From assembly GCA_020697635.1 (NCBI GenBank), contig JAEHCT010000019.1:1-12629 (forward strand): 12,629 bases of DNA, given 5' to 3'. The notes below the pieces were generated by a model. That model was given only the letters and a program-made list of their open reading frames with translations. It did not search any database and was not told where the DNA came from. The DNA is from Candidatus Bathyarchaeota archaeon. Its GTDB lineage: Archaea; Thermoproteota; Bathyarchaeia; TCS64. The position numbers were made by a program, and so were the translations under genes. Shown in pieces: positions 1-6,241 of this stretch (position 1 is the stretch's first letter; every line of letters starts with the position of its first letter).

Positions 1-101
1 TTGAGACTCAGATCGGAGTCGCTGCTTCGCCCCAAGTTACTGACCGACTTAGATCTATAACTAGAAAATACACTCATGGAATCCATAATGGCTAGCTAAT
101 G

Positions 102-109
102 ATATAAAG
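102..109 (+). promoter_or_regulatory. Possible TATA box, plus strand, no known gene downstream
   Basis: The string ATATAAAG is a fair archaeal TATA box. It would place a transcript start near 131, just before the inverted repeat at 141-237. No good protein frame follows, so if the box is real the product would be a small RNA or a gene remnant. This is weak evidence by itself, because such AT-rich strings occur by chance. Confidence 0.25.
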
Positions 110-140
110 AGTTTTCAAAGGGGGAACCACGACGATTCAA

Positions 141-237
141 CCGGATATGATCTATCTCCTGTGACCGTTGAGCGTGTGCGTGAGAGCGCTGAGGTCGAGA
201 ACAGGGAAAAGACAACAAGATGACTAAGCGTATCCGG
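141..237 (+). repeat. Inverted repeat, 7-base arms 83 bases apart
   Basis: CCGGATA at 141-147 is perfectly complementary to TATCCGG at 231-237. Outside the arms, GGAACCAC (123-130) and GTGATCC (242-248) extend the complementarity imperfectly. The arms could close the stem of a small structured RNA or be the ends of a very small decayed element. No guide-RNA boxes of the C/D type with proper spacing are visible inside. Seven matching bases are not decisive. Confidence 0.3.
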
Positions 238-260
238 TGCCGTGATCCTTGTACATCACA

Positions 261-1430
261 TTAAACTGTTAGATTCAGCAGGCCCAGCAGGACCAGGGTC
301 ACCCCTATCAGTAGGTTCACCCACACACGGTTCTCCATGGACCAGAGCTTGATGTCCATCGTGGTTCGCATCAAGCCGTGAACCACAACTGTGGTTAATA
401 TGAACGGTGCGACGATGATCAAGTTGTACAGGGCAATCAACGCGAGGCCCGTGATCATGTAGACCCGTTCCGAGAGCAGGTTCAAGACGATGAAGTAAGG
501 CGCAGACGAGCAGGGCAGCAACAGTATACCCGTGGCCAGACCCGCCCAGTAACCGTTCCTAGGGTTCGACACGCCCTCTATCTGGGCCGAGACCTTGCCT
601 GCGAGAGCGTCTGGAAGATACTTCACCTCCATACCCAAGGCATCAAGTATCCTGAGACCACCGAAGACGATGGCAACAGCCGAAACCAGGTACTTAATCC
701 CAGATACCCTCGGGAGGATGCTAAACAGCCCCAAGCCCAGGAGGAAGTACGATGTGAAGAGCCCTGAAGAGAAGGCAAGCCCCACCCTCAGGGCAGCCTT
801 TCTCCCAACGTCGTAGAACACGAGGGAGAGGAGGATCACGAAGACGTTGAAGCTGCATGGGTTGATGGCGTCGACAGCCGCCGCGGCGGCGACCATGGGC
901 AGCAGCTCAAGGAAGTCAGCCTCGTCTGTGACAGCGCTGACGTATGGTTCCGTAAAGAGCTGAGAAAGCGTCTTCTTCTTTTCATCGTCATGGACGACTG
1001 TATTGACCTCCATCGTGCCCTTCGAAACAGCTATGTAAACGGGGACTCCGTTCCACTCCTCCTCGTAAACCCTACGCCAATCCTCGGCGGAGAGGTCGCC
1101 GCAGGCTACAGCCGTAAGGCTTCCATCCCTGAACACCGCCGCCAAAGGCATGTAGAGGGTTTCTCCCAGCGTTTCTGTGATCCTCTGAAAACGATTCGTG
1201 TTGACCTTCTCGGCGACGTCGTAGAAGACAAGGTCCCCGGCGGGCATGCTGTCTTCGAGCGTCTTCACCCTCTCGCTGACCCCGGAGCAAGTGGGGCACG
1301 TCACCACGTATAGTACTAGATCGTCCCGTTGAGCGTAGGCGTGTTGGGGGGTCAAGAGCACTAAGCATGAGAACAGGACCACCGCCTTGCTCCAGCTTTT
1401 ATACTCGAACATAGTGTCGAAACCCGACAT
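261..1430 (-). CDS. Thioredoxin-like domain fused to CcdA/DsbD-type membrane transporter of reducing power
   Basis: The 389-residue protein has a basic, then hydrophobic N-terminus (about residues 11-33, ending AYA) that looks like a signal peptide. Next comes an extracytoplasmic thioredoxin-like region with CPTC at 45-48 (strand-like DLVLYVVTC before it). From about residue 175 a CcdA-type membrane domain follows, with roughly six helices. Its two family cysteines are in NPCSF (C192) and LLPCSS (C307). In this family the membrane cysteine pair takes electrons from cytoplasmic thioredoxin and passes them outward, here presumably to the fused CPTC domain. The outer domain then reduces secreted protein thiols or haem-assembly partners; the final target cannot be told. 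The ATG at 1430 was chosen because a Shine-Dalgarno match lies 8 bases upstream; an in-frame ATG six codons further in is the alternative. It follows the PUA gene by 52 bases on the same strand and is probably co-transcribed. Confidence 0.85.
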   Translation of the reverse strand: MSGFDTMFEYKSWSKAVVLFSCLVLLTPQHAYAQRDDLVLYVVTCPTCSGVSERVKTLEDSMPAGDLVFYDVAEKVNTNRFQRITETLGETLYMPLAAVFRDGSLTAVACGDLSAEDWRRVYEEEWNGVPVYIAVSKGTMEVNTVVHDDEKKKTLSQLFTEPYVSAVTDEADFLELLPMVAAAAAVDAINPCSFNVFVILLSLVFYDVGRKAALRVGLAFSSGLFTSYFLLGLGLFSILPRVSGIKYLVSAVAIVFGGLRILDALGMEVKYLPDALAGKVSAQIEGVSNPRNGYWAGLATGILLLPCSSAPYFIVLNLLSERVYMITGLALIALYNLIIVAPFILTTVVVHGLMRTTMDIKLWSMENRVWVNLLIGVTLVLLGLLNLTV

Positions 1431-1438
1431 CGGTTCCC

Positions 1439-1445
1439 ATCACCT
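1439..1445 (-). promoter_or_regulatory. Shine-Dalgarno site of the CcdA-fusion gene
   Basis: On the minus strand the bases read AGGTGAT, a 7-base match to the archaeal anti-Shine-Dalgarno sequence, 8 bases before the ATG at 1430. This supports that start over the internal ATG. A weak AT-rich string (TATTTTATT, about 1461-1469) lies further upstream and might give the gene its own promoter, but read-through from the upstream genes is the simpler reading. Confidence 0.6.
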
Positions 1446-1482
1446 ATAACGTTTAATGCCTCAATAAAATACGTGGGATGGG

Positions 1483-1932
1483 CTAGTCCGAGTCCTCCCT
1501 CCTGAGAAAATCGCCTAAATCGAACAGGTTCCGGATGACTCGGATGCCTGCCGAGGTCTCGAAGCGCCCATATCCTATGCAACGTCCATCGAACATCACT
1601 AGGTAGTGTCCTCCCAGCTCCAGGACGCTCTCGACGCGTTCGATGTTATCCTCGAAGACGTCCCTGCCGCATACAAAAAGCCACGCTGTGTCTCTGTCGA
1701 GGTGAACCTTCCTCGTGTTCTCCTCAGCCGCCAGCATCTGTAGAATCGGGCTGCCCGGCTCGAAGAGCCGCTTGTTCCAGCCCAGGTACGTCCCGGCGTA
1801 CACCAGACCTTTCCTGCTGAACTGCCGCCGCTTCAGCTCTTGGTTCAGGGTGAACCTCTTGCTGTCTATCATGAGCACCTCCGGGTCCATTTTGGACCCA
1901 ACCTGCTCCAGGAACCTCTTAAGAAGCCTCAC
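1483..1932 (-). CDS. Small PUA-like RNA-binding protein, partner of the m5C methyltransferase
   Basis: The 149-residue protein starts at a GTG whose last two bases share the TGA stop of the upstream methyltransferase gene (GTGA overlap), with GGTGGTG just upstream as a ribosome site. Residues about 36-70 contain KGLVYAGTYLGW followed by FEPG. This resembles the start of the RNA-binding module found at the C-terminus of bacterial RsmF-type methyltransferases. Residues about 83-147 look like a PUA fold: LFVCGRD, then GGHYLVMFDGRCIGYGR, ending in NLFDLGDFLRRE, a typical archaeal PUA ending. The tight overlap suggests that this is the RNA-binding half of a methyltransferase made as two chains. 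An NIP7-like ribosome assembly role is the main alternative. No catalytic motif is seen. Confidence 0.7.
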   Translation of the reverse strand: MRLLKRFLEQVGSKMDPEVLMIDSKRFTLNQELKRRQFSRKGLVYAGTYLGWNKRLFEPGSPILQMLAAEENTRKVHLDRDTAWLFVCGRDVFEDNIERVESVLELGGHYLVMFDGRCIGYGRFETSAGIRVIRNLFDLGDFLRREDSD

Positions 1933-2825
1933 TTCTTCACCACCTTCGCCAGGAAGAAGCCCTGTGTATGGGTCATGTTCGGCCAGAACCTGTGGCTGTT
2001 TGATATCTCTTCACTGAGTCGCTGGCCGAAAACCTCTGTCAGGCCCTTTTCCCCTGGCCCGTCTATCTCTTCGAGGAAGGCTTCATGGTTGCGTAACAGC
2101 CACTCCATATTGAGCTCGTTCTCCTCGGGTTCGAGTGAGCACGTGGAGTAGAGCAGGGTGCCCCCGGGCTCCAGGTGTCTCACGGCCGCGGACAGCAGCC
2201 TACGCTGGATCTCCGCGTTCCTGTGCACGTCCTCGATGCTTCTCTTCCCGAACCAACCTGGGTCGGTAACGTAGTTGCCGGAGCACGGCGCGTCGAGAAG
2301 CACTTTGCTGAACCTGGTTCCCAGCTCCATGCCGGTGACGTCGCCGTGGTACACGAGGCTGTTCATGACGCCGCAGCGCTCCAGGTTGTTCTCCAAGGCG
2401 TAGACGCGCCTCCTGTCGACGTCCACCGCGTACAGCTGCCCCCTGTTCCCCATGTAGGCGGCCATCTGTGTGGTCTTTCCACCAGGAGCGGCGCACATGT
2501 CAAGAACCGTGTCGCCGGAGTTCGGCGCCAGCGTCTGGGCCGCATACATGGAGGCTGACTCCTGGAGGCTGTAGAGTCCTAGCAGATACTCTATGGAGGC
2601 GCCCAGGCTGAACCTTGATTCCTCGACGACGTAGCCGTGGTCGAGGTAAGGCACTATGGTGAGTTTGATGTCGAGGCTCGTGAGCGTCTCCATGATCTCG
2701 GCGTCGCTGGTCTTGATGGTGTTCATGCGGATGGCTTGGGGGGTCTTCTCGTCGCCTGTGAGGCGGTGTCCAAGCTCACGGTAACGGTCCAAAAAGAACT
2801 GCTTGTTGGTCTCCTCTCTCGACAC
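1929..2825 (-). CDS. NOL1/NOP2/Sun-family RNA cytosine-5 methyltransferase
   Basis: This enzyme methylates carbon 5 of a cytosine in rRNA or tRNA using S-adenosylmethionine. With the GTG start at 2825 it has 298 residues. Landmarks are an N-terminal helix and strand leading to RMNTIK (about 33-38), the SAM-binding loop VLDMCAAPGGKT (107-118), the acidic residues of AVDVD (133-137), motif IV DAPCSG (C181) and motif VI YSTCSLEPEENE (C229). The two cysteines are the release and nucleophilic cysteines of this family. The frame stays open upstream to 2999, but that would overlap the divergent peptidase gene by about 100 bases and put the promoter inside the coding region. The GTG at 2825 (or TTG at 2831) fits a nearly leaderless transcript from the TATA element at 2849-2857 and the usual family N-terminus. 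There is no C-terminal RNA-binding domain; the overlapping downstream gene seems to provide it. The RNA target (NSUN, Trm4 or RsmB type) cannot be assigned. Confidence 0.88.
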   Translation of the reverse strand: MSREETNKQFFLDRYRELGHRLTGDEKTPQAIRMNTIKTSDAEIMETLTSLDIKLTIVPYLDHGYVVEESRFSLGASIEYLLGLYSLQESASMYAAQTLAPNSGDTVLDMCAAPGGKTTQMAAYMGNRGQLYAVDVDRRRVYALENNLERCGVMNSLVYHGDVTGMELGTRFSKVLLDAPCSGNYVTDPGWFGKRSIEDVHRNAEIQRRLLSAAVRHLEPGGTLLYSTCSLEPEENELNMEWLLRNHEAFLEEIDGPGEKGLTEVFGQRLSEEISNSHRFWPNMTHTQGFFLAKVVKK

Positions 2826-2848
2826 AACCAACGTTCGGCTCCACGCCG

Positions 2849-2857
2849 TATAAAGGC
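2849..2857. promoter_or_regulatory. Shared TATA element between methyltransferase operon and P1 peptidase
   Basis: GTATAAAGG on the plus strand reads CCTTTATAC on the minus strand, so one AT-rich element can serve both directions. For the minus strand, a start 26-28 bases away falls at about 2825-2827, right at the GTG of the methyltransferase (leaderless). For the plus strand it falls at about 2878-2880, giving a 20-base leader with GGAGG just before the ATG at 2898. No second TATA-like string is evident in the 72-base gap. The near-palindrome ACCTTAAGGGT (2867-2877) lies close to the inferred plus-strand start and could be a binding site. Confidence 0.5.
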
Positions 2858-2897
2858 TCTCAGAAACCTTAAGGGTTAATGGAGAGTAGATGGAGGC

Positions 2898-3962
2898 ATG
2901 TCTAGGATTAGAGTTAGGGAGCTTGGGTTGAAGCTGGGCACCCTCCCCGTGGGAAAACATAACGCCATCACGGACGTGGAGGGGGTCGGCGTGGGACACT
3001 CAACTCTCATCGAGGGCGACTCGGTGAGGACCGGGGTGACGGCCATAGTTCCGCACCAGGGGAACCTCTACGAGGAGAAGGTGACGGCGGCGGCGGACGT
3101 GCTCAACGGCTACGGCAAGACCGTGGGGCTCACCCAGATAAGGTTCGAGGGCAACATAGAGACACCCGTGCTGCTCACCGAGACGCTGAACACATGGAAG
3201 GTGGCGGACGCATCCGTGGACTACTGGGAGCACGGCTACGGGTTAAAGCCCTTCAGCGTGAACACCGTGGTGGGGGAGACCAACGGCGGCTACCTAACCG
3301 ACAACTACGGCAGACACGTGGGCAGGGAAATGGTCTTCAAGGCGATAGACAAGGCCCGTAGCGGCGCGGGAATGGGCGCCGTGGAGGAGGGAAATGTCGG
3401 CGGAGGCACCCCCATGACGGGCTACGGCTTCAAGGGAGGCATAGGTACCTCATCGAGGCTGGTGGGCGACGCGGAAGTCGGCGCAATAGTCCAGCTTAAC
3501 TGCGGCCGCAAGCTGGACCTGATGATAGCGGGGGCACCCGTGGGGAAGGAGGTCCCCATACCGGAGAAGCCTGAGAGAGGCCCCGGTAACAGCATCATGA
3601 TGATAGTGGCCACCAACGTGGCTCTGGACTCGCGGCAGCTCTGGAAGGTGGCGAAGAGGACCGCTATGGGCCTCGCGAGGACCGGCTCCTTCAGCGGCAA
3701 CAGCAGCGGCGACTTCACCATAGCGTTCACGACCGGGAGACTGGGGTTGACGGAGTACACCGATTCTTACCCGTCGCTGACGCGGCTGAGCCGGGAAGGC
3801 GTCCTGAGCCCCCTCTACCTAGCCACCGTCGAGGCGACGGAGGAGGCGATAATAAACGCCCTCTTCAAGGCCGAGACCATGACCGGGTTCAACGGTCACA
3901 CACGGCACGCGCTGCCTCTGGACGAGACCCGTGAGGTGCTGGAGAAGTACGGCAGACTCTAG
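2898..3962 (+). CDS. P1-family peptidase (DmpA-type L-aminopeptidase/D-esterase)
   Basis: The 354-residue protein is a full-length member of the DmpA/BapA family, whose N-terminal nucleophile hydrolases cut themselves into two subunits and then release N-terminal residues from peptides or amides. The start matches the family (ITDVEGVGVGHSTL at 24-37). VNTVVGETNGG (121-131) and NVGGGTPM (166-173) are conserved blocks. The cleavage site should be GPGN|SIMM, making Ser232 the nucleophile of the smaller subunit (232-354). RTGSFSGNSSGDFTIAF (261-277) carries the Ser/acidic residues (about S270, D272) that match Ser288/Glu290 of Ochrobactrum DmpA. There is no signal peptide, so it is cytoplasmic. 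It starts at ATG 2898 with GGAGG almost touching the start codon. Whether the substrate is an L-aminoacyl peptide, a D-Ala amide or a beta-peptide cannot be read from the sequence. Confidence 0.9.
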   Translation: MSRIRVRELGLKLGTLPVGKHNAITDVEGVGVGHSTLIEGDSVRTGVTAIVPHQGNLYEEKVTAAADVLNGYGKTVGLTQIRFEGNIETPVLLTETLNTWKVADASVDYWEHGYGLKPFSVNTVVGETNGGYLTDNYGRHVGREMVFKAIDKARSGAGMGAVEEGNVGGGTPMTGYGFKGGIGTSSRLVGDAEVGAIVQLNCGRKLDLMIAGAPVGKEVPIPEKPERGPGNSIMMIVATNVALDSRQLWKVAKRTAMGLARTGSFSGNSSGDFTIAFTTGRLGLTEYTDSYPSLTRLSREGVLSPLYLATVEATEEAIINALFKAETMTGFNGHTRHALPLDETREVLEKYGRL

Positions 3963-4019
3963 TCTTTACCCCTCTTTCATGCGCTCACACAATATATTTG
4001 GTGCCCAGAGACTCTTAGA

Positions 4020-4100
4020 AACGGGGAGCCGTTTTGAGGATCAGGGGCAGGGGAGCCGCGGAGCGGCGACTACCTCGACCCTGCGGAGCCCCACCACATA
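4020..4100 (+). ncRNA. Candidate small structured RNA
   Basis: A transcript from the TATA-like box at 3991-3999 would begin with the 6-base-pair hairpin at 4019-4034. It would then contain the longer helix 4050-4092, interrupted by tandem purine mismatches (A54-G88 and G55-A87, last two digits of position), and reach CCACCACA at 4091-4098. An ACA triplet just after a mismatched helix is reminiscent of an H/ACA guide RNA, but I could not define a pseudouridylation pocket. The boundaries are guesses. Confidence 0.2.
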
Positions 4101-4197
4101 GAGGTTAAGGTAGGAGCGCTAGGAGGGTAGCCCACATTCACGTATTGGGGACGCCGTGGAAGCTATACCTACCCCGCCTCGATGGGTTCTAGCTGGC

Positions 4198-4206
4198 TTT
4201 TTATCC
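4198..4206 (+). promoter_or_regulatory. TATA box of the S9 peptidase gene
   Basis: TTTTTATCC lies about 34 bases before the ATG at 4237, placing the transcript start near 4229 with a leader of under 10 bases. No Shine-Dalgarno match stands before that ATG, which fits near-leaderless expression. The position also argues against starting the gene at 4156, upstream of this promoter. Confidence 0.5.
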
Positions 4207-4236
4207 GTGGGAACCAAATCATTGACGTGCAACTCT

Positions 4237-6201
4237 ATGGCTGATTTGAAGCGTGTCGAGATCATGGATCTCGCAAAGATCAGGGCGGTCTCGTCCCCCC
4301 AGATCTCCCCCGACGGGGGGAGCGTGGTCTTCGTCCACACGGTGATGGACTTCGAGAAGGACGAGTACATGGGCGACCTCTGGGTCGCTGACCTAGAAAC
4401 CGGCGAGTCGAGGCAGTTCACGTCGGGGCGCCGGAAGGACGGGAGCCCCCGGTGGAGCCCAGACGGCAGACGCATACTGTTCACCTCGAAGCCGCCCGCC
4501 AAGGAGGATGAGGAGAAGAAGAAGGCCCAGCTCTACGTCATCGACGTGGACGGCGGCGAGGCAAGGCAGCTCACGGATCTGGAGAAGGGCGTGGAAGGCC
4601 CCAGGTGGAGCCCGGACGGTAAGCGCATCCTGTTCCTAAGCGACGTGGAGCGCGTGGACAGGGGCGAGAGCGACGTCAAGGTCATCGACCGCCTCGTCTA
4701 CAAGTTCAACGGCAGGGGCTTCTTCGAGAACCTCCGCAAGCACCTCTTCACGGTGCCCGCGAAGGGAGGCAAACCTAGGCAGGTCACCGAGGGAGAGTAC
4801 GACGTGGCGAACGCGGAGTGGATGAGCGACGGCAAGAGCATCGTCTTCGTCAGCAACCTGGAGCCCGACGCAGACCTTGTGCACCGCTACTATCTCTACA
4901 GGGTGGACGCCAAGGGAGGGGAGCCCGTCCAGCTCACGAAGACGCTGATGAGCATAAGCGGCGTCTCGCCCCACCTGGAGGAGAGCCTCATCGCGTTCAC
5001 CGGCCACGACTACGGCCGCGGCTCAGGCTCCAACGGCGACGTCTGGACGCTTGAGGAGGGCGAGGAGCCGGTGAACCTCACCTCCGGCTTCGACCAAGAC
5101 CTGGGCACCAAGCTCAGCAGCGACATAAAGGTAAGCAGCCCCGGCACCATGCCGGCGTGGAGCGGCGACCACCTCTACTTCACCAGCACCTACGACGGCG
5201 ACTCCTGCCTCTACAGGGTGCATAGGTACGGCGGCGACGTCGAGAAGGTGCTCGGAGGCATGGACCACAGCGTCGAGTCGTTCACCGTCAACGAGGACGG
5301 CAAGGCCGCTTACACCGTTCTACACACCACCAAACCCATCGAGCTGTGGAGCTGGGACGGCGAGAAATCTAGGCAGGTAACCGACCTCAACAGGGACTAC
5401 CTCAAGAAGACGGAGGTGACGCCCCACGAGGAGTTCACCTTCATCAGCGACGCCGGGCACACGGTGCAGGGCTGGTTCATGAAGCCCCCAGGCTTCGACG
5501 CCTCGAAGAAGCACCCGCTGATACTCCACATCCACGGCGGCCCCAGGGGCGCCTACGGGAACAGCTTCTTCCACGAGTTCCAGGTCCTCGCCGCCCAAGG
5601 CTGGGCCGTCATGTACATAAACCCGTGGGGCAGCGGCGGCTACAGCGAGGAGTACCAGACGGGATTGCCTGGCCACTACTTCGAGCAGGACTACGACGAC
5701 CTGATGAAGGCCGTGGACGTGGTCATCGAGAGGAACTCCGGGGTGGACACGGGGAGGCTGGGGGTGACGGGGGGCAGCTACGGCGGCGTGATGACGAACT
5801 GGATCATCACCCACACCGACAGGTTCGCCGCGGCTGTGACGCTGAGAAGCATAACCAACTGGGTAACGTTCTTCGGCGTCTCGGACATAGGCTGGACCTT
5901 CGGCAGGACGGAGCTGGGGGGCTTCCCGTGGGAGATGGAGGACGTGTTCATGGAGAAGAGCCCCATCAGGCACGTCGCCAACGTGAAGACCCCTACCATG
6001 ATCATACACAGCGAGGAGGACTACAGGTGCCCCATGGAGCAGGCCGAGCAGCTGTTCGCCGCCCTCAAGGTCCTAGGCGTGGACACCGAGTTCATCAGGT
6101 TCCCCGGGGAGAGCCACGAGCTAAGCCGCGGAGGCAAGCCCAAGCACCGCAGGGAGCGGCTGGAGCACATGGTGCGCTGGTTCAAGAAGTACCTCGACTA
6201 G
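4237..6201 (+). CDS. S9-family serine peptidase, acylaminoacyl-peptidase type
   Basis: The 654-residue protein has an N-terminal beta-propeller (about 1-385) with repeated blade motifs such as ISPDGGSVVF, RWSPDGRRILF and RWSPDGKRILF. An alpha/beta-hydrolase domain follows from about 395 to 654. Catalytic residues are visible: Ser514 in GGSYGG, Asp595 in EEDYRCP and His627 in GESHELSRGG. HIHGGPRGAYG (432-442) provides the oxyanion-hole region. The family cuts short peptides or removes N-acyl amino acids, the propeller acting as a size filter. No signal peptide is seen, so it is cytoplasmic. The frame is open back to 4156, but the extra 27 residues are not family-like, and the TATA box at 4198-4206 lies inside them. 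The gene stands alone and converges on the antiporter gene 40 bases downstream. Confidence 0.92.
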   Translation: MADLKRVEIMDLAKIRAVSSPQISPDGGSVVFVHTVMDFEKDEYMGDLWVADLETGESRQFTSGRRKDGSPRWSPDGRRILFTSKPPAKEDEEKKKAQLYVIDVDGGEARQLTDLEKGVEGPRWSPDGKRILFLSDVERVDRGESDVKVIDRLVYKFNGRGFFENLRKHLFTVPAKGGKPRQVTEGEYDVANAEWMSDGKSIVFVSNLEPDADLVHRYYLYRVDAKGGEPVQLTKTLMSISGVSPHLEESLIAFTGHDYGRGSGSNGDVWTLEEGEEPVNLTSGFDQDLGTKLSSDIKVSSPGTMPAWSGDHLYFTSTYDGDSCLYRVHRYGGDVEKVLGGMDHSVESFTVNEDGKAAYTVLHTTKPIELWSWDGEKSRQVTDLNRDYLKKTEVTPHEEFTFISDAGHTVQGWFMKPPGFDASKKHPLILHIHGGPRGAYGNSFFHEFQVLAAQGWAVMYINPWGSGGYSEEYQTGLPGHYFEQDYDDLMKAVDVVIERNSGVDTGRLGVTGGSYGGVMTNWIITHTDRFAAAVTLRSITNWVTFFGVSDIGWTFGRTELGGFPWEMEDVFMEKSPIRHVANVKTPTMIIHSEEDYRCPMEQAEQLFAALKVLGVDTEFIRFPGESHELSRGGKPKHRRERLEHMVRWFKKYLD

Positions 6202-6241
6202 CCGCCCCTCAACCTTTTCCCACTTATTTGCATGTGGCTCG

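Larger units (their letters stand above)
1..260. other. Gene-free left flank
   Basis: No open frame here has both a credible start and protein-like length. The stretch holds a TATA-like box near 102-109 and an inverted repeat with arms at 141-147 and 231-237, both listed separately. It lies downstream of the CcdA-fusion gene, which ends at 261 on the minus strand, so it may also contain that gene's transcription end. I see no strong T-run on the minus strand that would mark it. Confidence 0.6.
3963..4236. other. 274-base intergenic region with possible RNA structure
   Basis: No credible coding frame fills this gap. A TATA-like AATATATTT lies at about 3991-3999 and would start a transcript near 4020. 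There begins the perfect hairpin AAACGG-GGAG-CCGTTT (4019-4034). It is followed by a second helix pairing GGGG/CCCC and CCGC/GCGG (4050-4059 with 4083-4092), with facing AG/AG mismatches. A third possible stem pairs GGGTAG (4125-4130) with CTACCC (4169-4174). The region is GC-rich, unlike the other gaps in this window, which fits a structured RNA. It does not match tRNA, SRP RNA or RNase P RNA signatures that I could recognise. Confidence 0.45.

Noticed and set aside
10..18. AGATCGGAG near the window start resembles the beginning of a common sequencing adapter.
   Set aside because: Only the first eight bases match before it diverges, and it is part of a short local hairpin (GACTC/GAGTC). Chance is enough to explain it.
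89..223. A 44-codon open frame ending in a protein-like charged stretch (VERVRESAEVENREKTTR).
   Set aside because: It has no ATG, only a late GTG without a ribosome site, and is too short to judge. It could be the tail of a decayed gene but I cannot support it.
2826..2999. Longer methyltransferase starting at 2999.
   Set aside because: It would overlap the divergent peptidase gene by about 100 bases, place the TATA element inside the gene, and add residues with no family likeness.
4181..4200. GGGTTCTAGC as a tRNA T-loop.
   Set aside because: The flanking bases do not form a T-stem, and no acceptor or anticodon arm is present.
4156..4236. Longer S9 peptidase starting at ATG 4156.
   Set aside because: The TATA box at 4198-4206 lies within the extension, and the family-like sequence begins after the ATG at 4237.
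5320..6009. A 229-codon open frame on the minus strand opposite the S9 peptidase.
   Set aside because: It is a shadow caused by GC-rich codon use in the real gene. Its product is rich in Val, His and Arg with no recognisable domain.
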